A stretch of 64,000 nt of DNA, from contig NZ_MCIG01000002.1 of NCBI RefSeq assembly GCF_001705035.1, forward strand, positions 3,110 through 67,109. The letters are read 5' to 3'. Both the position numbers and the translations under genes were made by a program. Shown in pieces: positions 1-7,592 of the stretch; positions within the stretch are counted from its first letter, which is position 1, and each line of letters starts with the position of its first letter. Origin of the DNA: Curtobacterium sp. UCD-KPL2560. GTDB lineage: Bacteria; Actinomycetota; Actinomycetes; Actinomycetales; Microbacteriaceae. The notes beneath the pieces were generated by a model. It did no database searches and was not told where the DNA came from. It saw nothing but the letters and a program-made list of their open reading frames with translations.

Positions 1-89
1 TTGTTCGGGAGCACGTCACACCAGGCCGCGTCGCGCTAGGACGCCCGGCCACGCCCACGCCCGCGCCCGCGCGCCCGCGCGCCCGCCGG
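1..89. other. Left-edge intergenic stretch, low complexity
   Basis: The first 89 bases hold no convincing gene. From about 51 to 88 they consist of CGCCCG/CGCCCA-like short repeats just downstream of the RDD gene, which is read leftwards. No clear hairpin terminator is visible before the window edge. Confidence 0.5.
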
Positions 90-560
90 TCAGCGTCGGA
101 CGAGCACCGTCCCGGCGATCCGGTCGTGGGCGCCGCGGCTGTCGCGGTCGATGATGAGCGCCGGCACGACGATGCACAGCAGCAGGGTCCGGACCACCGG
201 CCGCCACACCCCGACGTAGCCGCCGCGCATCGGCACGACGCGCAGCCCGACGCACAGGTGGCCGAACGACCCCGAGAACGTGCAGATGAACAGGACCTGC
301 AGCACGGCGAAGATCGCCAGCTGGATCCACGTGTGCGCGATGTCGCCGGAGCCGTTCACGGGCGACCAGACGCCGAGCAGGAAGGCCACGAGGTCGGCCA
401 GGACCCCGTCGATCAGGAGCGCGACGACCCGCCGTCTGATGCGCCCGACGCTGCGGGGGCCCTCCTCGGGAAGACCGAGCTCCTTGCCCGGCCAGCCGTC
501 CGGGTGTCCGCCAGCGGCGTGTGCGGATGCGTCGGAGGGCGGGGTGGTGCTGCGGGCCAT
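90..560 (-). CDS. RDD family membrane protein
   Basis: The 156-residue product has a hydrophilic N-terminus rich in S, T, D and G, then an RDD-type membrane domain. That domain starts with the Arg-rich RIRRRVVALLIDG segment that gives the family its name, has hydrophobic segments at about residues 50-68 and 80-100, and ends with a third segment (LLLCIVVPALII) and the conserved D-R motif (HDRIAG). RDD proteins are polytopic membrane proteins of poorly defined role, some linked to ion or solute transport. I chose the ATG at 560 because TACGCT lies 6 nt upstream with an overlapping GGAGG, and a longer start would add an unstructured tail. It is divergent from glnA, so the shared region also carries the GlnR box. 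Family assignment is firm; function is unknown. Confidence 0.8.
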   Translation of the reverse strand: MARSTTPPSDASAHAAGGHPDGWPGKELGLPEEGPRSVGRIRRRVVALLIDGVLADLVAFLLGVWSPVNGSGDIAHTWIQLAIFAVLQVLFICTFSGSFGHLCVGLRVVPMRGGYVGVWRPVVRTLLLCIVVPALIIDRDSRGAHDRIAGTVLVRR

Positions 561-587
561 GCCTCCAGCGTAGGCGACCACCTCGAC

Positions 588-625
588 GTAACACGCGCGA
601 AACAACGCAGTCATGTCCGGGAAAC
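588..625 (+). promoter_or_regulatory. GlnR box upstream of glnA
   Basis: The sequence reads GTAAC-n6-GAAAC-n6-GTCAT-n6-GAAAC. This is the a-site/b-site layout of actinobacterial GlnR operators (gTnAC-n6-GaAAC repeated at 22-bp spacing), with one mismatch in the third block. It lies 77 bp before the glnA start codon and also between the divergent RDD gene and glnA. It indicates nitrogen control of glnA by an OmpR-like GlnR encoded elsewhere. Confidence 0.85.
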
Positions 626-701
626 TCTTGGTCAATAGCCTCGTCGGAGGGTGCACCCGCGGCACCTCCGACATCACCTACCCCCCAGGAGATCGACACA
701 C

Positions 702-2126
702 ATGTTCAGCGATTCCTCCGAGGTGCTCGCCTTCATCAAGGACACGGACGTCAAGTTCCTCGACATCCGGTTCACGGACCTCCCCGGGGTCCAGCAGCAC
801 TTCAACATCCCGGCGTCGACGGTCGACGAGGACTTCTTCTCGGTCGGTCAGCTCTTCGACGGTTCGTCGATCCGCGGCTTCGCGTCGATCCACGAGTCGG
901 ACATGCAGCTCATCCCCGACGTGACGACGGCCTACATCGACCAGTTCCGTGCCGAGCGCACGCTGATCATGATCTTCGACATCTACAACCCGCGGAACGG
1001 CGAGATCTACGGTCGCGACCCGCGCCAGGTCGCCAAGAAGGCGGAGAAGTACCTCGCCTCGACCGGCATCGCGGACACCGCGTTCTTCGCCCCCGAGGCC
1101 GAGTTCTACATCTTCGACGACGTCCGCTACTCGGTGACCCAGAACCAGTCGTTCTACGCGGTCGACTCCGAGGAGGGCGCGTGGAACACGGGCCGCGAGG
1201 AAGAGGGCGGCAACCTCGCGAACAAGACCCCCTACAAGGGCGGCTACTTCCCCGTCTCCCCCGTCGACAAGACGGCTGACCTCCGCGACGACATCACCCT
1301 CAAGCTGATCGAGGCGGGCTTCGTGCTCGAGCGCTCGCACCACGAGGTGGGCACGGGCGGCCAGCAGGAGATCAACTACCGCTTCGACACGATGGTCCAC
1401 GCCGCGGACGACATCCTGAAGTTCAAGTACATCGTCAAGAACACGGCCGACCAGTGGGGCAAGGTCGCCACGTTCATGCCGAAGCCGCTCTTCGGTGACA
1501 ACGGTTCGGGCATGCACACCCACCAGTCGCTCTGGAACGACGGCAAGCCGCTGTTCTACGACGAGAACGGCTACGGCGGCCTGTCCGACGTCGCCCGCTG
1601 GTACATCGGCGGCCTGCTGAAGCACGCCCCGGCGCTCCTCGCGTTCACGAACCCGTCGATCAACTCGTACCACCGCCTGGTCAAGGGCTTCGAGGCACCG
1701 GTCAACCTGGTCTACTCGGCCGGCAACCGCTCGGCAGCGATCCGCATTCCGATCACGGGCACGAACCCGAAGGCGAAGCGCATCGAGTTCCGCGCGCCGG
1801 ACGCCTCGGGCAACCCGTACCTCGCCTTCGCCGCGCAGCTGATGGCGGGCCTGGACGGCATCCAGAACCGCATCGAGCCGCACGAGCCGGTCGACAAGGA
1901 CCTCTACGAGCTCCCCCCGGAGGAGGCCAAGGGCATCCCGCAGGTGCCGGGCTCCCTCGACGAGGCACTCGAGGCGCTCGAGGCGGACCACGAGTTCCTC
2001 ACGAAGGGCAACGTCTTCACCGAGGACCTCATCCAGACGTGGATCGACTACAAGCGTGAGAACGAGATCCTCCCGCTCGCGCAGCGTCCGCACCCGTTCG
2101 AGTACGAGCTGTACTTCGGCGTCTGA
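702..2126 (+). CDS. glnA: Glutamine synthetase type I, adenylylatable
   Basis: Glutamine synthetase condenses ammonium and glutamate to glutamine with ATP, as a cytosolic dodecamer. The 474-residue length fits bacterial GSI. Visible motifs are the N-terminal beta-grasp start, FDGSSIRGF, the active-site region [44 protein letters not shown] and, near the end, [11 protein letters not shown], whose Tyr402 is the adenylylation target of GlnE. The start at 702 has AGGAG ten bases upstream. A GlnR box sits in the promoter and a very strong hairpin follows the stop. The second glutamine synthetase and glnE lie 8-11 kb away on the other strand, so transcriptional (GlnR) and covalent (GlnE) control components are both in view. 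Confidence 0.97.
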   Translation: MFSDSSEVLAFIKDTDVKFLDIRFTDLPGVQQHFNIPASTVDEDFFSVGQLFDGSSIRGFASIHESDMQLIPDVTTAYIDQFRAERTLIMIFDIYNPRNGEIYGRDPRQVAKKAEKYLASTGIADTAFFAPEAEFYIFDDVRYSVTQNQSFYAVDSEEGAWNTGREEEGGNLANKTPYKGGYFPVSPVDKTADLRDDITLKLIEAGFVLERSHHEVGTGGQQEINYRFDTMVHAADDILKFKYIVKNTADQWGKVATFMPKPLFGDNGSGMHTHQSLWNDGKPLFYDENGYGGLSDVARWYIGGLLKHAPALLAFTNPSINSYHRLVKGFEAPVNLVYSAGNRSAAIRIPITGTNPKAKRIEFRAPDASGNPYLAFAAQLMAGLDGIQNRIEPHEPVDKDLYELPPEEAKGIPQVPGSLDEALEALEADHEFLTKGNVFTEDLIQTWIDYKRENEILPLAQRPHPFEYELYFGV

Positions 2127-2134
2127 CCTTCGCT

Positions 2135-2183
2135 GAACGCAGGAGAGCCCCGCACTGTCCCGGTGCGGGGCTCTCCTGCGTTC
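2135..2183. terminator. glnA terminator hairpin, 21-bp perfect stem
   Basis: A perfect 21-bp inverted repeat (2135-2155 with 2163-2183) around a 7-base loop begins 9 bases after the glnA stop. It lacks a T tract, as is common for high-G+C actinobacterial terminators. Confidence 0.85.
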
Positions 2184-2311
2184 GCGGCACCGGTCAGGAC
2201 GGCGTCCCGAGTGGGATCGGGCGTACCTGGGCGGATCAACGGACCTGGTACACCCGGAAGGACCAGCTACGCCCGGGAGCAACAGGTCTGCCCGGCAGGT
2301 GGTGCGGTGGT

Positions 2312-2369
2312 GACCAGCCTGGAGGCGCGGGGCGGCCTGGCGGACGGGCGCCGCGCCTCCAGGCTGGTC
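2312..2369. repeat. Inverted repeat, divergent member of the dispersed palindrome family
   Basis: A perfect 19-bp stem (2312-2330 with 2351-2369) surrounds a 20-base loop. The inner part, GGAGGCGCGG, matches the recurring GGACGGGAGGCGCGG palindrome, but the outer ends (GACCAGCCT) differ. Like most other copies it lies between convergent genes. Confidence 0.6.
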
Positions 2370-2518
2370 GCGACGCACGCTCGTGGTCGCCGCACCGCGT
2401 CACCGTGCCGCGCCACCTCGCTGCCGGAGCAGACGGCGGCACGCAGTGCCGCGCCGTGACCCGCCCCCGGGGCCCACGGACGACGCAGCACCCGGGTGCC
2501 GGACACGCGCACACGCAC

Positions 2519-2555
2519 GGACGGGGCCCACACCGCCCCGGCGCGGGCCCCGTCC
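2519..2555 (-). terminator. Terminator of the exopolysaccharide operon
   Basis: A perfect 11-bp inverted repeat (GGACGGGGCCC at 2519-2529 with its complement at 2545-2555) lies directly downstream of the leftward UDP-glucose dehydrogenase gene. Confidence 0.6.
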
Positions 2556-2571
2556 TCGAGGTGACGAGTGC

Positions 2572-3999
2572 CTACCGCGCCGTCGCCAGCACGTCGGCGG
2601 CACCCGCCGCCACGCTCACGGGTGCACCCGTGACCGGCGTGGGACGTCCCAGGGAACGGACGGACCACCCCGCCTCGACCCAGTTCGCGACCGGGAGGCA
2701 GTTGCGCGCGTCGATCACCGAACGGCGTCCGACGAGCGCTCCGAGGGCGGCCGGGTCGGCACCGACGACCTCGTCCCACTCGGTGAGCACGAGCACCAGG
2801 TCGGCGCCCTCGACCGCGTCGGTCATCGACGTGGCGTACGTCAGCGTCGGGAAGGACCGACGGGCGGTGTCGTTCGCCTCCGGGTCCCACAGCGAGACCT
2901 GCGCGCCGCGCAGGTGCAGGGCGGCGGCGACGTTGAGCGCCGGCGAGTCCCGCACGTCGTCGGTGAGCGGCTTGAAGGCCGCCCCGATGACCGCGATGCG
3001 ACGGTTGAGCACCGAGCCACCCAGGGACTCGATGGACATGTCGATGACGCGTTCCCGCTGCCCCATGTTGATCTCGTCGACCTGCTGCATGAGTCCGACG
3101 ACCCGCCCGGCGCCGAGCTCCCCCGCACGGTGCATGAGGGCACGGATGTCCTTCGGCAGGCAGCCGCCGCCGAAGCCGAGGCCGGCGTTGAGGAACTTCC
3201 GGCCGATTCGCTCGTCGTGCCCGAGGGCGTCGGCGAGGGTGGTGACGTCGGCACCGGTGATGGCGCACATCTCCGAGATCGCGTTGATGAAGGAGATCTT
3301 CGTCGCGAGGAACGCGTTCGCGCTGACCTTGACGAGCTCGGCGGTCGCGAGGTCCGTCGAGACCACCGGGGTGCCCTCGGCGATCGGGGCGGCGTAGACC
3401 TCGCGGATGACGGCGTCCGCAGCGGCCGAGGCACCGCCCCACACCAGGCGGTCCGGGTGCAGCGTGTCCGCGACGGCCTTGCCCTCGCGCAGGAACTCGG
3501 GGTTCCAGATGAGCTCGGCGTCGATCCCGCTCGGGGTGAACTCCCGGACGATGCCGCGCAGCCGCTCGGCGGTGCCGACCGGCACGGTCGACTTCCCGAC
3601 GATGAGGCCCGGGTGGGTGAGGTGCTCGGCGACCCCGCGGGTTGCGCTCTCGACGTACGCGAGGTTCGCCGCGTGCGACCCGGCCTTCTGCGGGGTCCCG
3701 ACGCAGATGAAGTGCACGTCGGCCGCGGCGACCGCGTCGGCCATCGAGTCGGTGAAGCGGAGCTTGCCGGTCGCGACGTGCTTCGTGATGAGCTCCGGCA
3801 GCCCGGGCTCGTAGAACGGGACCTCGCCGGCGGAGAGCGCCGCGAGCTTCGCCGGGTCGACGTCGACGCCGATGGTGTCGAAGCCCATCTCGGCCATGGC
3901 GGCCGCGTGGGTCGCACCGAGGTAGCCGGTGCCGATGACGCTGATCACCGGCGCGGGGCGGGTGTCGGGGGACGTGGATGCCTTCTTCGGAGCGGTCAC
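2572..3999 (-). CDS. UDP-glucose 6-dehydrogenase
   Basis: The enzyme oxidises UDP-glucose to UDP-glucuronate with two NAD+. Its 475 residues carry the N-terminal Rossmann motif VIGTGYLG (about 21-28), GTPQ, the GKSTVPVGT segment, the central WNPEFLREG stretch and the catalytic cysteine loop GFGGGCLPKD (Cys280), followed by the UDP-binding C-terminal domain. It starts with GTG overlapping the stop of the GH26 gene (GTGA), so the two are translationally coupled. It is the last gene of a three-gene operon with a GT2 synthase, which suggests it supplies UDP-glucuronate for the polymer made there. The family is certain; the link to the polymer is inference. A short disordered tail precedes the Rossmann fold. 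Confidence 0.93.
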   Translation of the reverse strand: MTAPKKASTSPDTRPAPVISVIGTGYLGATHAAAMAEMGFDTIGVDVDPAKLAALSAGEVPFYEPGLPELITKHVATGKLRFTDSMADAVAAADVHFICVGTPQKAGSHAANLAYVESATRGVAEHLTHPGLIVGKSTVPVGTAERLRGIVREFTPSGIDAELIWNPEFLREGKAVADTLHPDRLVWGGASAAADAVIREVYAAPIAEGTPVVSTDLATAELVKVSANAFLATKISFINAISEMCAITGADVTTLADALGHDERIGRKFLNAGLGFGGGCLPKDIRALMHRAGELGAGRVVGLMQQVDEINMGQRERVIDMSIESLGGSVLNRRIAVIGAAFKPLTDDVRDSPALNVAAALHLRGAQVSLWDPEANDTARRSFPTLTYATSMTDAVEGADLVLVLTEWDEVVGADPAALGALVGRRSVIDARNCLPVANWVEAGWSVRSLGRPTPVTGAPVSVAAGAADVLATAR

Positions 4000-5498
4000 T
4001 TCGAGACCTCCTGCAGGTCGTAGTCGATGTCGGTGCGGGCGATGCCCTTCGCGAAGGTCGCGAGGCTGTCGGCGCGGGAGTCGATGCGCCAGTCGTTCGT
4101 GGTGCGCGTGCCGTCGACGATGGTGGTCGCCACCTGGCTGAAGTACGCGAAGCCGATGACGTCACGGTTCGCCGGGTCGGCCAGGGCGTCGAACAGCGAG
4201 TCGAGCCACTGCGACTTCTGGCTGTCGGAGACCGTGCCCCCGGTCTCGGTCGCGCCGATCTCGTTGAGGACGATGTTCTTGCCCGGGGCGACCTTGCGGA
4301 TCTGGGCGAGGGTCGCGCCGAACGTGTTCTGGAAGGTCGGCTGCTCGGTCGGCGTGCGGTAGTAGCCGGACATGCCCACCCAGTCGACGTACTGCGCGCC
4401 CGGGTAGTACTGCTGCATGTACGCGAGCGTCTGGTAGTCCGGGTTGCCGAGCTTGTCGATGCGCGACGGCGACCAGTTCCAGATGACGTAGTCGTTCGCG
4501 CCGTTCGCCTGGAAGACGTTCCACACGTGCTGCCACATGGCCGTGTAGGAACCCTTCGCGTTCTGCTGCTTGGCGCCCTCGGACCAGTTGTACCAGGAGC
4601 CGTTCATCTCGTGGTCGAGGCGGATGACGAGGGGCATGCCGTTCGCCTTCAGCGCCTGCGCGTACCGCGTCAGGTAGTCGTCGAACCTGCCGGAGACGAT
4701 GTCCTGGTTCGTGTAGCCGGCGACGTAGGCCTCGTCGTTCCCGGTCTTCGCGGGCACGGTCTCCCACGTCATCATCGGCAGTCGTCCGTTCGCCCAGGAC
4801 CGCTGGACGGCGGTCTGGTTGAAGTCCTGGTCGAAGCCCTGGAAGAAGCCGACCATGTTCGTGGCCTTGCCGACCTCCTGCGAGACGCTGTCGTACTCAG
4901 CCCAGTTGAACGGTGCCTGCGCCGTGTAGAGCCCGAACCAGCGGGACTGCTGCCCGAGGATCTCGGCCTTCGACGGCGTGCTGATCGGTTCGGTCGCTGG
5001 GTCCTTCGAGGGGCCGGCGTTCGGCGAGCCAGCGCTGCCGCCGTGCGCCCCGGAACCACCCTTCGCCGCACCGCCGGCACCGGCGGCCTTGGCCGCGCCG
5101 GCCGCGCTCGCGGCCCCGGCCGCGGCGCTCTTCGCGGCGCCGAGGTCGGACTGCAGCGACGCGATCTGCGCCTTGAGCTTCGTGATCTCCTCGGCCCGCG
5201 AGCCGGCCTGGGCCCCGGAGGCGTCGAGCTTGCCCTCGAGCGCCCAGATCTGCTTCTGCGCGGCGGTGAGCTTCGTCTGGAGCTCGGCGGCGGACACCTT
5301 CTTCGACGCGGACGCCGGTGGGCGGACCCCGAGGGCCTCACCGACCGCCGTCGACACCGGACCGCCGGGCGACACCCAGACCATCCAGGTGATGAGTCCG
5401 AGGACGAGGACGATCGCGGTGGTCCCGATCGCGGTGCGACGGGCGTGCTTGCTGGACTGTGCCCACCAGGTACCGGTGGAGCGGATGAGGTCAGACAA
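3996..5498 (-). CDS. Membrane-anchored GH26 glycosidase with coiled coil
   Basis: The 500-residue protein has a single transmembrane anchor (about 24-42), a predicted coiled coil (about 66-125), an Ala/Gly-rich linker to about 165, and an outside-facing glycoside hydrolase family 26 domain (about 185-490). HEMNG carries the acid/base Glu297 and LNEIGATE the probable nucleophile Glu413. GH26 enzymes are beta-mannanases or related endo-glycanases; the substrate here is not visible. I chose the TTG at 5498 because it overlaps the synthase stop and restores a cytoplasmic tail before the anchor; the next in-frame ATG falls inside the membrane segment. Lying between a polymer synthase and UDP-glucose dehydrogenase, it probably trims, releases or senses the nascent polysaccharide at the cell surface. 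Confidence 0.85.
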   Translation of the reverse strand: MSDLIRSTGTWWAQSSKHARRTAIGTTAIVLVLGLITWMVWVSPGGPVSTAVGEALGVRPPASASKKVSAAELQTKLTAAQKQIWALEGKLDASGAQAGSRAEEITKLKAQIASLQSDLGAAKSAAAGAASAAGAAKAAGAGGAAKGGSGAHGGSAGSPNAGPSKDPATEPISTPSKAEILGQQSRWFGLYTAQAPFNWAEYDSVSQEVGKATNMVGFFQGFDQDFNQTAVQRSWANGRLPMMTWETVPAKTGNDEAYVAGYTNQDIVSGRFDDYLTRYAQALKANGMPLVIRLDHEMNGSWYNWSEGAKQQNAKGSYTAMWQHVWNVFQANGANDYVIWNWSPSRIDKLGNPDYQTLAYMQQYYPGAQYVDWVGMSGYYRTPTEQPTFQNTFGATLAQIRKVAPGKNIVLNEIGATETGGTVSDSQKSQWLDSLFDALADPANRDVIGFAYFSQVATTIVDGTRTTNDWRIDSRADSLATFAKGIARTDIDYDLQEVSK

Positions 5499-7077
5499 TG
5501 AGGAACGCCTCCAGAGCGAAGATCGCGATCCCGATGCAGTACGGGATCGCCGCGTACGGGTTGAGCCGGCGACCGCGGCGCGGCGCGGGGCGCCCGGCCG
5601 GGGCCGCGGCGGTGGCCGTCGAGCGGCGGGTCGCGAGGACCGTCGTGGTCGAGGTGGTGGTCGCGTCCGCGCCGAACAGCTCGTCGAAGGCGCGGTCGGC
5701 GGCGGCCTGTTCGGCCGGCAGCGCGCGGTCCGCGGCACCGGTCGCGGGGCCGTCGCCGGTCCCTGCGGCGTCGACCGGGCTCACCGGCGCGAGACCGGTC
5801 GTCGGCTGCACCGGCTCCTGCTCCATCGGTCCACCGGCGTACGCCCCGGCCCGGGTCCCCCACCCCGACGCGTGCGCCAGGCGGAAGAAGCCGATGAGCC
5901 GGATCGGCATGAGGAAGAAGGTCGACACGATGATGAAGAGCGGGAGCCGGAAGAAGTCGCTCGGCTTCTCGGACAGGTGTCGGATCTGCCGGATCGCCAT
6001 GCTCAGCACGCTCGAAACGACCATGAGTGCGGCGACGTAGACGAAGCCGGTCGAGAAGCCGTACTGCTGCAGGATGCCCTGGTACAGGTTCTCGCCCTGC
6101 CCGGTGAGCGCCCGGTAGATCCACCCGGCGATGACGCCGAACAGCATGAACGGCAGCAGGATGTCGGTGACGAAGAAGACCGCGAGCAGCGGGGCGTGCC
6201 CGAGCATCCACGGCAGCATCCGCAGCGTGTTGTACTGCGACCCGCGTGCCCAGCGCAGCTGCTGCTTGAACAGCTTCTTCACCTGGAGCGGTGCGTCCGT
6301 GTAGACGAGCGACGTGTACTGGTAGACGGTCCGGTACCCCTCCTTGAGCGTCAGGTTCGTGAGCGTCCGGTCGTCGGACACCTCGAGGAAGACGCCCATG
6401 AACTCCTCGTGCATGAACTTGTCCATCACGCGGGTGAGGATGCTGCGGCGGAACGCGATGGTCCGCCCGGGCAGGCAGCCGATCTGGCCGAGCACGCTCT
6501 GCGCGGGCATCGAGTACAGCGCCCGGGAGTTCTCGAGCCAGTCCGCCCAGCGGGTGATCCAGGACCGGGTCGGCTCGAGGATCCGCTGGCGGGTGGTGAC
6601 GCCGCCGACGGACTCGTCCGCGAACGGCTTCAGCAGCTCCTCGAGCGTGCCGGGCGTCCAGACGGTGTCGGAGTCGACGAGCACGGTGATGTCACCGTTC
6701 GAGAGCTCGGTGCCGACCTTGACGGCGTTGCGCTTGCCGGGGATCGGGGTGTGGGTCCAGCGGACGAGCGGGGCGAACTCGTCGCAGACCTCCTCGAGTG
6801 CCTCGTTGCGGGCGCCGTTGATGACGACGATGATCTCGCCCGGTCGCTGCTCGACCATGCGGCCGATGACGTCCCGGAAGAGGTCGAGCGGCTCGTCCAC
6901 CACGGGGACGACGACACTCGTCGTCCCGGTGTACGTGCCGGTGAAGGGGCGGTACCGGGCGGACAGCACGACCTTGAGGATCCAGAGCAACCAGATCACC
7001 GCGGAGTACACGGCGAACAGGTAGAACTCGGGATGCCCTTCGACCATCTGCCGGATCTGGAGGATGAAGGTGAACAT
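5491..7077 (-). CDS. Processive family 2 glycosyltransferase (polysaccharide synthase)
   Basis: This 528-residue membrane enzyme resembles cellulose, hyaluronan and NodC-type synthases. It has an N-terminal membrane segment (about 12-38), a GT-A domain with the VPVVDEP start, the DSD metal-binding motif, a second acidic ED/DD region (EVSDDRTLT) and the acceptor motif QQLRW. Several membrane segments follow (about 270-400), then a Pro/Ala/Thr-rich cytosolic stretch and a final hydrophobic helix. It probably polymerises a UDP-sugar and extrudes the product. I chose the ATG at 7077, preceded by AGGG; an in-frame TTG at 7092 has no better signal. It is the first gene of the operon with the GH26 hydrolase and UDP-glucose dehydrogenase, which makes a uronic-acid-containing polymer plausible. 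Confidence 0.87.
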   Translation of the reverse strand: MFTFILQIRQMVEGHPEFYLFAVYSAVIWLLWILKVVLSARYRPFTGTYTGTTSVVVPVVDEPLDLFRDVIGRMVEQRPGEIIVVINGARNEALEEVCDEFAPLVRWTHTPIPGKRNAVKVGTELSNGDITVLVDSDTVWTPGTLEELLKPFADESVGGVTTRQRILEPTRSWITRWADWLENSRALYSMPAQSVLGQIGCLPGRTIAFRRSILTRVMDKFMHEEFMGVFLEVSDDRTLTNLTLKEGYRTVYQYTSLVYTDAPLQVKKLFKQQLRWARGSQYNTLRMLPWMLGHAPLLAVFFVTDILLPFMLFGVIAGWIYRALTGQGENLYQGILQQYGFSTGFVYVAALMVVSSVLSMAIRQIRHLSEKPSDFFRLPLFIIVSTFFLMPIRLIGFFRLAHASGWGTRAGAYAGGPMEQEPVQPTTGLAPVSPVDAAGTGDGPATGAADRALPAEQAAADRAFDELFGADATTTSTTTVLATRRSTATAAAPAGRPAPRRGRRLNPYAAIPYCIGIAIFALEAFLIV

Positions 7078-7592
7078 CGATCCCTGCTTCAACGTTCGAG
7101 GTGGGGATTCCGCTCCATCGAGGAACCTGTGGGGGTTCGGGTGTCCTCATTGAGACAGAACCTGAACGTCGGCGCAACGCGTCCCCCGTCCGGGGGCGGT
7201 CGGGTCACCTCGCGGGGTACGTCGGTGTCCCCCACGGACTCGAGGAACGCTGTCCGCACTGCTGCTGACAGCACTGATGCGGACCGGTCAGTGTCGCGTC
7301 ACCGTTCCGTCGGGGCGCATCGACGGCCGGGAGGCGCGACCCGCTTCCGCCAGGAACCCCAGGTCAGCAGGTGGTCCCGACCGATCCGCGGGGTCGCCCG
7401 GCCCGGCTCGGTTGCGGGTCGCCGACGAGCGGAGCCGTCCGATGGTGCGCGTCGGCGCGGGGGTGACGGCGGGGTACGCCGGGAACGCGATCGGGGGACA
7501 GCGTTCGATGCACAGGAATCGACCCGGAGACCTTCTCAAGTTCGGGTCTCGGAGGTCGTCCCGGGCGTGTCGCGGCCGGGGTCAGCGCCGGG
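7078..7592 (-). other. 515-bp leader/intergenic region before the exopolysaccharide operon
   Basis: No coding sequence is supported. On the minus strand it lies between the glnE stop and the polysaccharide synthase start. It contains a stem-loop at 7252-7284 with outer arms GTCCGCA/TGCGGAC and an inner TGCTG/CAGCA helix, plus a short C5/G5 hairpin near 7191-7204. A half copy of the dispersed palindrome (CCGGGAGGCGCG) lies near 7329. The length and hairpins leave room for a regulated 5' leader, but I recognise no riboswitch class. Confidence 0.5.

Larger units (their letters stand above)
2184..2571. other. 388-bp intergenic region between convergent genes
   Basis: No gene is supported here. 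The region holds two hairpins, annotated separately, and otherwise G+C-rich sequence. It separates glnA from the convergent UDP-glucose dehydrogenase gene. Confidence 0.6.

Noticed and set aside
678-2378. A 566-codon minus-strand frame opposite glnA
   Set aside because: The product is Arg/Val/Leu/Asp-rich with no family resemblance, whereas the plus strand encodes glutamine synthetase.
7078-7274. A 61-codon minus-strand frame before the polysaccharide synthase
   Set aside because: There is no ribosome-binding site, composition is poor, and it overlaps the hairpin-rich leader.
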